Assembly: GCA_036571765.1 (NCBI GenBank)
Contig: BROE01000024.1
Coordinates: 5,829,048-5,893,047, forward strand
DNA from: Plecoglossus altivelis
Lineage: Eukaryota > Chordata > Actinopteri > Osmeriformes > Plecoglossidae
Reading direction: 5' to 3'
Length of the DNA: 64,000 bases
The position numbers were made by a program, and so were the translations under genes. The notes beneath the pieces were generated by a model that saw only the letters and a list, made by a program, of their open reading frames with translations, did not search any database and was not told the DNA's origin. Within the stretch, counting starts at the first letter, position 1. Each line of letters begins with the position of its first letter. Below, piece by piece: positions 51,406-62,268 of the stretch.

Positions 51406-54400
51406 CTGGACAGGGACAGATAAGGAAGAGAAAACTCATTACAAAAGCGATAAAGCGACCCGGCTCAGACGGAGGCACTGTAGTGTGTTCTTCCTCTCCA
51501 TCCTTCTGGCTGACATGTTCTAACTATCCATCCTACTGCCTTACACACACACACACACACACACACACAACTCTATACATCAGACTGGGCCTGTCAGGAC
51601 GAGTTTCCCTGTCACGTGTCAGTCCAAAAGCACATTGAATTTTTGTGCAATTTCCCTCCACTTTGTCACTCAGGCCCTGCGTCTGACAGGAATCAACAGT
51701 ATATCTTTGTGTATCCAATCTGGGTGACATTGCTGCCAATAACACAGGGCTGGCCTCCTCAGACATGGGGCAGAGACTACTGAGGGCCCTGGAACAAAAG
51801 ACGCATTTAGACTTGGTCCTTAAATGTGTCTGGGTCCCCAAGCTAAAATACAGAGCCTAGTTCATGGTGACAAATGTGCAAAACCGCAAAAAAAAACGAA
51901 ATTTCCCAATTTCAATTTTACCTAGCGCTTTGAGGAGCTCTTCACGGACCGCTGAGGTGAATTTTCGGACCAGACAGAGTGTCGTCACGACAGCAAACAG
52001 CAGGTTGTATGATAGGACGATGTAGAAGTTTCCCAGCCAATTAAATCTTCCAAAATCTCCAAGGAGGTCAAACCTGGTGATACCTACAAGGAAGAGAAAG
52101 ACAGGAATAAAACATATGAATGAAAGACAAAGCCGTTTGATATCCGTCCTATGGATTATGATACAAGATACTGCGCTATCCAAACACTGAGATAACCTTG
52201 GCTGAATCGATAGTTAGACTACAGCAAGCTATTATCAAGCACAACTCATGCTGAAATTCATCGATTTACCTGAGTGAACCTGGCCTTTTTTACCATGAGG
52301 GTTCCAACAACATACTAATTACAAATTGAGACTAATTCCTTGAAACGAGGTTCTCCCAGGGGCAGGCTACACGTTGGTTTCTCCAGACATCCCTTGACAA
52401 GACAAGCATTGTGTTGAGAAGCAAAAACCTCTTCTCTCGCCACAAAAGCGCAGGGGCTGCCGCAAACGGACTATTTAGGAATGTCTGCCCTGTCGGCAGT
52501 TGAGGCACTTTGTAAAAGTGTCTCTCTTCAATGGAACAGCTCTTTCAACAAGCCCGATAGGCCAAAATGAAAGAAGGGCTTACACACCAAAAACCATTTG
52601 ATGTACACGCCATACAGAACCTTGGGACGCGGCTCGCCAAGTTCGGATGAAAACTAAATACCAAATAGCCAAAGCCTTTATGTAAATGACTTTGGCGATC
52701 AATGTCTTTCTTCCTGAGGCGAGCTTTGAAATGTTTGCTTTCAATGTTTGATTCTGTGGTGGATGACATTCATTTTGTCAATGGTAATTCTAGTGACCTA
52801 TATAGCAATTGCGTGCAAAGCGAAGCGGAAAAAGAGGTGAAAGAACATCAATAAATGGGTAAAAAGGCACACCCCGATCCCGGTGTGCCATAGGTTTCAA
52901 TGAAGCCATAGTCACCTGTACACACATCCACCTGAGTCAACCACCAAGGTTCCCATCTCATTCAAGCTATAAACAAGCACCATCTTGTAGGTTTCCACTA
53001 TGCCGTGACGACTTGTGCAACACGGATGGGTTCGCCTTCCAGTGATGGGAATCCTCTTCAGGAAAGGCAGTCTTTCTGCCTCTAATAACACCTTTGTCTT
53101 AGCGTTAGCCTCCGCCTAGTACATTAAAACAACTCTCCAAAACAGCTATCCAATGGATATGTTATCATAAGGTTTTCCACTCTAAAAGATCCCAATATCC
53201 CTATAGACTTTATTAGGTGCTGTTGAACTTTCAAGAAAACCTGCATGGTAAACCATGCTAATATTTGAGATAACACAGTCAAACGCTTCCCTCCTGCAGA
53301 CCCTGGAACCCCCCCCGAATTCTGAGCAGGAATTAAACTGGATAGGATTGGCTAAGGTTGCGCCCTCGCCTCTGGAACGCCCCAGCTGACAGAGAGAGAG
53401 AGAGCTGTTTGCTAATCTAGCCCATGTTCTCGTGCTGGGACTGTTGGAGCCACGCTGTGGACCGGGCTAGACCTGAGCCCAGAGCACGGATTCTCCCAGC
53501 CCCAGCCATCTGTCATGGAGGATAGCCACGCTGCCTGGCCGGCCATCAACACACTGGGGGGTTTTCTATTTGTCTACCCTAGCTTTTGACGAAGCTGTCT
53601 TCAGAAGCCTTCCGGGACGTTCCACTGGGACGTTCCACTGGGACGTTCCACTGGGACGTTCCACTGGGACGTTGCAATCGGAACAATGGAGCCTACTGCA
53701 ATTGTGCGATGGTGGGATTTTTTTTGTTCTTGCAGATTCAGAAGGTCTTTTAGAAGGGAGCAACAAACCATACTCATCGCACTTTGATGTGGTTACTTCA
53801 TTCTAATCGTAGCGGTTTCAACATTTGTTACCTTACGTTTTGCGTTCGAGATTGTATGAGGAAACTTGTGCACACAATGTCAAACAGCCTAGATATCTGC
53901 CAAGCACAACTAGCTCTTACCTTTCAACATCAACATCCAGAGTTCCATATCTGACATAGGACAATTCATTATCTTTCATGGATCCAAACGCGAACGCATT
54001 TCTTCAGAAACGTCTCTCAACAAGGTAATTACATTAGCTGATCGATCCAATGTCAGGACATACGTAATACGCTTATAGGCCCTCTGTAAATGATCAGAGG
54101 CCTTTAAACAAATCACCAGCAAATTAATAGGGAACGAAAAGCAGGTGGCACAATAAAACCAAAAGCCCATTAAAGCTCCAGATTAAAATCTTATTTGACG
54201 TCGATGACATTTGAAATGGCATAGCTATTAACAATATGATCCAATGGGATTCTGACATGTTGTTATGTTGGATAATCGATTAACTATGAAATGTTTTATG
54301 TTACATTTCGTTGTGGCATTGACTCGTTTTCCAGCGTGAATCAGACTTGGGACTGTGAGAAGGCAGGTCTCTCCAATCTCCGATCTATGCTTTTATATAT

Positions 54401-56697
54401 TGGTGGAACTTTGACTGCGGTATTCTCAACAGCACAGATTAGAGATTGGAGAGAGCTGCCTTCTCGTATATATCTATATATACAAATGGCATAAAAAATA
54501 AATGCGGGGGGGGGGGGGAAGCACAAGGAGTTCTTTCAGTTGCGTTTGAGAGTTCTATATTTACATGCCACCGTGTCCTACCTGACGTCTACCTGAAGTT
54601 CAACACCCGCTTTCCACCCAAAATAACCATCTTAAAAAATGTTTAGACGGGTTGGCATGCCCCCCCCCCACACAAAAAAAGACAGCACTCCCATTTTAAC
54701 AGGAGTGAGGGGGCCCGCCCCCCCAGTGCAGTCTTTTCAAGAGGACTTTTCAAAGATTTAATAAAACATCATTCAAGAGAGGCTCTTCAACATTTGAACC
54801 TATCTTGGCACTGCCGTGGCTAGCAGCAGCCTGACCAACTCTCACCTCTTAAGGAACTGCACTGTGAGAACTCCTGGTATTCAGTGGTGTCACTCCAAAT
54901 CAGAAGCCTCATGCTAATGCTAATCGCGTTCCTTAGCGTTAGCGTTGCAAGATGCCCTAGTGCCGTCTTTATTTCTAACACCCCCCCCCTCCAAAAAAAA
55001 GACCAAGCACTCCCATTTTAACACTAGTACAGCCCCCCCCCCAGTGCAGTCTTTCAAGAGGACTTTCAAGAGATTAAATAAAACATCATTCAGAGAGGCT
55101 CTTCAACATTTGAACCTATCTTGGCACTGCCGTGGCTAGCAGCAGCCTGACCAACTCTCACCTCTTAAGGAACTGCACTGTGAGAACTCCTGGTATTCAG
55201 TGGTGTCACTCCAAATCAGAAGCCTCATGCTAATGCTAATCGCGTTCCTTAGCGTTAGCGTTGCAAGATGCCCTAGTGCCGTCTTTATTTCTAACACGCG
55301 CACACACATACACGCAGATGTGTATAGGAGGAAAGTTTACCTTTCCCATAACACACACAAGTCTTTGACATCTCTGTCCACACTGAGCTTTTCTCAAACA
55401 CTGTGGGAGAGCCTTGGCTAAATCTGCCTCATGCAGTTGTTCCTTTTTATCTATTCAGAAGCAAAAAGCAGAACCTGTTGATATGTTGTAAAGCTCCCAA
55501 TGAGTCACTGTACGCACGCATGCACACACACGCATGCACACACACGCACGCACACACATATGCATGCACACGCACACACACGCATGCACACACATGCACG
55601 CACGCACGCGCACACATATGCATGCACACACACGCACACATATGCACGCACACACACAAACACATATGCATGCACACACACACACACACACATATGCATG
55701 CCCACACACACGCACACACACACAGGATAGTATTATTTGAACAGCTGTGTCTGCCTCTGCATGTTTATTAGCACGATTGTGATGCTGTTAGGCCCTTTTC
55801 TTTCCTCCTGCCTCTCTCCTCTGCACCCTCAATCCCCAGTAACTAGGATCACCTACTTTCAGTCAGAGGCAGTTATACATGGCTCCTTGTGGATTCATGG
55901 ATCTCTTCTGTAGCGCTACATATCATTTTGCCATGGACAGGAAACATGGAGATTGTGTGTGTGGTAGGACTCACCCAGGGTTCTGGACATGACGGGGAGG
56001 GCAGAGCTCAGAACCAGAATGGATACACAGCAACCGATGATCTGGATTATAGGGGATTGGTAAAGAAACAAGAAGAAACGAATGAAGACAAGATTCATCA
56101 TGAAAGATTTCGTTCTTCTTATAACAAGCAGCTATATGGTGCTAATGCCAACAAAGCGGAGGAACAAAAAAAGTGACACAGTCACACATGCATATTAATG
56201 CTCGCGCACACACAGGCACACACACACACAGACATGCACACACAGGCACACACACACACAGGCACACACACACCCACCCACTTCAGAGGTAAATGGATTC
56301 TCCACATATTGTACGATTAGTCCTTCTGAAGATGCTCATTACCAGGTTCCCTCCCTTTGGAGCCTCTTAGAGCCTTTCACTTCCTCGTCACGGCTAGTTA
56401 ACGAGCCTCGCGGCTGGTCCAAACTCATTACCAAGTGAATGGGTGCCACCATAGGCCAAACAGAATCCACATCCTTTACTTTACACCCCACCCACCCCCC
56501 TCAGGCAAGCACACACCCAGACAAACACACACACACACAACCACCTTCCGTCCTCAGAAAAAAGCTTCCAATGCTTATGTAACCCGCAAACAAATATTGG
56601 ACAAATAATTAAAGCAACTACAAGCTGTTTGTAACAGGAGAATGTGGCTTCTCTGGGGAAGGTGCCCCGCCAAAGAAAGAAGGGAAAGAAAGAGTGG

Positions 56698-56743
<46 letters not shown>

Positions 56744-59700
56744 AAGCGGATGGAACACAGCGTGAAATACATCAATACTTCCAGCTCAGACCCACGGCTC
56801 CTGCCCCCCACCTCCCCCCTCCTCTTCCCCATCAAGCCTCACCGTGGTCATGGTGGTGTCGTCCTTCCTGGGAGTGAGGCTCTGGAAGACCTTGAGGCTG
56901 TAGAAGCCCACCACCGAGGAGACCATCAGGTAGCTGGTAGCTTGGAGTCAAGGACCAGACCAGACTCGACCGACAGTCCAGTCTGTGCCTCTCAACAATG
57001 ATAATAAACTGGGAGGAAATGTCTGGGTGATGCGTGGCTGCACTGGTAATGTAACCAATATTGGGGATGATGGGTGGAGCCAGAACGTGAGGTGAAGGAA
57101 GAGGGGGAGATGAGGAAGAGTGAGAGATGGGGAGGGAGGAGGTGGACGATCAAGGAAAGGATACAACATGAGGATGATCTCCACCACGGCTTGGACCACG
57201 CCGAAGGTCGACAGCGAAGTGTTGCCAATCCCTTGGTCCTGAGATGGAGGAAGAACATTCCAGAGAAAGAAACGAAAGAGAGAGAGATGGAGAGAGATAG
57301 GCGAGAGAGGAGGAAAGCATGGGTCAGGTGAGGAATCCGATGTGTCTACGCCACGATGGTTCAAGTGTCCTCAATAACTTTCAACCTTATGCCCTCATAA
57401 ACAATATGTTCTGGGACTGAACAGCGTCCTGTGCTCCAGCAATTACATTATACAACTCCTGTAAACCTTGTACATCTCTCCACAAACACAATCTCCCCAC
57501 CGAGACAGACAGACAGAATCAAATTGGTTAAGTAATGAATGGAAGGAGATGAAAGAATGCCGTCTAAAATAACTGTCGATCATCCAATATGTGAACAGAT
57601 GTTCAAACAAAAAAGCACACAGCTTACGGTAAAGCGTACACTGACTGAATGCGTGCCAATGACATAAAAACAACAAAACAAATGCTTCGGCAAACACACC
57701 TTTTATTTGCCTGCAGGCCCTTTTGAAGCGAATATGCTTGAAAGACATAAACAGAATCATATACTCCCTCAAAAAAACAGGCATTGGTGTTGTGTGCTGG
57801 AAATGATACGCGTTCGCTTCTTGTCAGACTTGGCAGCCGTGTTGTTGATACGAGCTCGGGTTTGGCACTGCCAGCTGAAGGGCCAGCGCGCCACTCATGT
57901 TTGAATTCTGCTATGGCAGAGCAAAAACACACAAACGCTGAACAGAACCGAAAGTTTCGGGTTTTTTCCCCTTCCCTTCAGCACCCATGTTTAGTTTACC
58001 TAGGAGATCCGCATATTTTGACGGGCCTTCGTGGGGTTACAGCATCTTTCATGGGTTCCGTGCAAACGCACCGACAGAAAAGCAAAAAGGTCAAGAAAAG
58101 AGACGCCTGACAGGTTGTTTCACGCCTTTTCATGCCCCTGTCATCTGCGGTAGCTTAGCTGTGCTGCGGAGCTGTGCTGCGGAGCTGTGCTGCGAAGCTG
58201 TGCTGCGGAGCTGTGCTGCGGAGCTGTGCTGCGGAGCTGTGCTGCGGAGCTGTGCTGCGGAGCTGTGCTGCGGAGCTGTGCTGCAGAGCCCGCTCTCCCA
58301 GGGAATTAGCACACACTGTCTGATGTCATTTATTAATGGAGATCCCAGGGAGGGAGAGAGAGGGCACCGAGTGCATTAACTGTGGGAGTGGGAGAAAGAG
58401 AACGGCAGAGAGAGAGAGAGTTTACATGCAGGTGTGTGTGAGAGAGAGTGTGCCTGCTTGTGTGTGCTGCTGTTCCTGTGTGTGTGAGTGTCTGCATGGG
58501 TGTGCTCGTGTCCGGGTCTGTATTGGTCTGTGTGTGAGCATCTGTGTCAGGGGTGTGTGGTAGCAAGCTTTCACATAACGCCTGCCTTCAACCGCCTTTA
58601 TTTTCTATTCAGGATGGATGCGGAGGGTGGAAGAGGGAGGGAAGAGAGGGGGAGGAAGGGAGGGAGGAGGAGCGGATTGGCGGGGGGGGTTGCAGCGGGC
58701 CGTTCAGACGCACGCAGACACATTGTTAGTTGGCTGTGGGATTAGTATCCGGCGGCACCTGTGCTTGAATGAGGTAGAGGAGCAGGCCATGTCAGGCCCC
58801 TAGCCAGTCCCCCTCTGGGGCCGCCTGTCCTACTCCACACCTATATACACCCGGCTTGGGTTGTCAAACATCACACAAAATATCACTAATCATGGATTAA
58901 ACCATATCTCTGTGGAATATATCTGACAGATTTGAGAGACTGATTAATTGACCAACTGACTGAGAGACCGACTGACAGACAGACTGACTGACAGACAGAC
59001 GATAAAGTAAATGCAGCGGGGGGGGGGGGGGGGGGGGGGGAATCTGTTACGGCCCAATCAGCAGCCGAATCTCTCTTTAATGAAATACAGTGTCAAGCCA
59101 CGGCTTTCATTCCACAGCCATGGCTGGCAATAAGCCTTTTATAGGTCCCTCTTAGAGACCGTTCATCATGTTGTAAAAACCTGACCGCCTGTTGTCCTCT
59201 GACCGCCTGCCGTCCTCTGACCGCCTGCCATCCTCTGACCGCTGCACCTCCTTCTGTTCCTCGTCTGTCTGAGGAGCAGAGGAGACTGTCTGCCTGCGGG
59301 GCTGGGGAGGCTGGAGAGGCTGAGGAGGAGCAGCATTGGGTTGCCAGTCCAGGGTACTCAGTATGCTGGGGGCGCTGCAGCATGCAGGGGGGGGGGGTTG
59401 GAAATTTGACTTTCCCACAGTCTGGAAGCTCTCGGATTCCGACTGGCAGCCCCCGACCGCCTTCCTTTCTCTCCTACCTGGCCCCAGCCTCCCATCCTAC
59501 CTTATGTCATTCACTCACTCACCCTCATCTTCCTAATATCCCTCTGTCCATTCCTCCCTCCTTGTTCAGAGTATGAGGAAGCGAGAGGGCCTCATCACGT
59601 GGGGGAACTTGGCTAGATGGGTATGACATCACTATCGATCCTGTCTCAAAGATGATGCATCCACACACCCCTACTCCCCCCCCTTTGCTTTTTAGATTTG

Positions 59701-61409
59701 AGATCAGAGGTGTGGAATTCATCCAGCTTATCAAGCACATAAACCATTTTTGCTGGCTGCGTGCTGTCAAGATGGGGAGGGGGGCAGGGGAGGGGGGCAT
59801 GGGGTAGGGAAGGGGAGCAGGGAAGGGGGGCAGGGGAGGGGGGCAGGGGGCATGAAGAGCTGCATGACAAGCGTAATTTGGGGGATTTTCTGAGATGCGT
59901 CATGCCAAAGAAAATATCTTCCCTCGATAAAATAATTGGAATGTCGAGGAGCGGTTGGTGGTGAGACGGGGGAAAATAAATGAGGTTGAAATAGGATACA
60001 TTTTGTTGCCCCTCGTCAGGAAAAAAAAAAGGTACAGACACAAACACACACACACACACACAGACACACAAACACCTCCTTCACAGGAGATGAAACAAGA
60101 TAAGAGCGGGAGATTAACTTCACGTTAGGTTCTAGAAAGAACACGGCAATCTTGGGAGAGCTGTTACACTCTCTGGCAGGAGGCCTTGTCACACTGCCCC
60201 CCCACCCACCCCGACCCCCACAGCTCCCCCACCCACCCCCAGCCCCCCACAGCCCCCGCAGCCACAGCCTGCTGCTGCCCTACTGGGGAAAAGCGGTGCT
60301 TTCGCCCATCGGGGACTTCAGACACGAAGCTCATTTCATCTGCACGCCGCTGTGAAATGACTTTCAATGAGCTTCCCTGAACAAAAGGTACTGAGAGTGA
60401 TAAACATCTGGGACCAGGGTTTTTATTCTACCGTGCACCTGAGCATATCCGGAATTTGATTTATGTCCCAACTCTGTCCCAAAAAAAACACACGCCAAAA
60501 AAACAACAACATTTCTTTGTGGTCGGAGGCTCCCTACAGCTTACATGTGGGGCATGTGTTTGTGCTGTCTCATATATCTGTTTAGAAGCGTATTTGTGTC
60601 TGCGTAGGCATGCCCGTGTGTGTGTGACCATGTGTGACCGTGTGTGTGTACGTACGCATGACCCCCAGTGAGTGTTTGTGCCGAGTGTGTCCCTGGCTTG
60701 TACCTTGGATCCTTTGGGCATGGCTGTCTCATCCACCAGCAGGTAAAGGATGTTCAATGCCACCAGCAGAACTGAGATCGTCTGTGGGGAGGGGGAGGGG
60801 GGGGGCCGGAAGAGCACCACGTTATTGTGAAACACATCATTGGAAGCCTGTAACCATATCTATACATTGCTCCTAGGGAGGGGAGGGTGGGTGGGATGTC
60901 ATTGTTGGTGGGTGACAGTACACACAGTGTGAAGAATTCCAGGCACTTCCTCACAACAAACACATCTCAAATCTAGCTATGTATGTACAGTCAGTGTGTG
61001 GCAGGGACAGGGGGGGGGCAGTCGGGGGAAATCCCATTAGGAATAACAGCTGTTGCGGACGGATCTGTTTAGCATTTTCCTGAAACCCAGGGAAACAAAG
61101 AGCCACCCCTGTGCCATAGTGCTGCGTGTGGAGTCAGGTAGGACCGAGCCAGACAGGCACAGTAAGCTCTGTTGACCTCCCCTGGTGTGTACGGCGTGTG
61201 TAAACACAGGGGCTCTCTGCCGTACCAGGGGGGCCGGGGGCCCCTGAGCTCCCGGAACGGAGCGGCCGGCCCCACGCCACTCACCGTGCCCGTGAGCAGG
61301 ATTAACATGACTATGGGGTACAGCAAGTTCTTCTCCCATGCAGAGGCTTTCTTTCTTCTCTCTAGGAGGGGAGACGGGAAAGGGGGAGACAGGAGAGAGA
61401 TAGAGAGAT

Positions 61410-61444
<35 letters not shown>

Positions 61445-61456
61445 GGACAGACAGAC

Positions 61457-61504
<48 letters not shown>

Positions 61505-62223
61505 CGAGAGGGAGGGAGAGAGAGCGGGAGGGAGAGAGAGAGAGAGAGAAAGCGAGAGGGAGGGGGAGAGGGCGGGGGAGAGAGAGAGAGAAAGAGGGAG
61601 GGGGAGAGAGAGGGAGGGAGAGAGAGAGGGAGGGAGGTGAGAATGTAAGCACATACATTTTGGTCGACCAACTGACTGACCGTCCAACAGAACTACCAGT
61701 CACAGCTGAAAAGATTCCAACGTGCTCCAGCCAACATGACTCCTCAGGAACTGGTTCTCCCAGGTAAGAGACTTTGACAACTTCAAATACTTTGACTTTG
61801 AATGTTTATGCCTTCGTTTTCCAACAGCGGTTAATGAATATTGTATCAAAGAGCACTCCAACCCCCCTCTAGCCTGGGGCCCAACGAGGAGGGTTCGGTT
61901 TGGAGGAACACATCTTGTGTGCACCAACACTATCTCAAATCTGACTGACCCCGCAGGGGTGTGTGTACCTGAAAACATAGATTTCACAACACATTATGAA
62001 ACACTCTTCCTCTTTCATTCACCACACCATTAAAGGCTGTCTCAGGCAGTGGAAACAATAATAGAACTTAGATGAAAGTGCGGTGGGTTGATATGATGAT
62101 GAATATGATACAAGACAGCACTACCGTGGCTGCTAGGGTTAGGGTGAACAGACGGCTGCCAAAAGATACACACACTATAAGACCAAGTTTAGATGCTACT
62201 TAGAAATGTATGTATATATATGT

Positions 62224-62268
<45 letters not shown>

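Larger units (their letters stand above)
52084..55974. other. lmbr1 intron (3.9 kb) with duplication, hairpin and repeats
   Basis: Holds a 13-bp repeat (53,614-53,678), a 109-nt imperfect hairpin (54,357-54,465), a G-run (54,505-54,518), a 316-bp tandem duplication (54,660-55,296) and a CA/TG compound repeat (55,512-55,724). The rest is unique non-coding DNA. Confidence 0.85.
57239..60703. other. lmbr1 intron (3.5 kb) with repeats
   Basis: Contains a 13-bp minisatellite (58,157-58,286), GA and GT tracts (about 58,340-58,560), a run of 23 G (59,018-59,040), an 18-bp repeat (59,181-59,243), a G-rich tract (59,770-59,850), a CA repeat (about 60,040-60,070) and a C-rich tract (60,195-60,260). 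Frames of up to 141 residues here follow these tracts. No additional exon was recognised. Confidence 0.8.

Noticed and set aside
61037..61687. 216-residue minus-strand frame rich in Leu-Ser-Pro
   Set aside because: It reads a CT microsatellite in the wrong frame. The real lmbr1 exon lies within this span in another frame (61,285-61,361).
62130..62146. GGGTTAGGGT, telomere-like motif
   Set aside because: Only about one and a half units; no array and no significance on its own.
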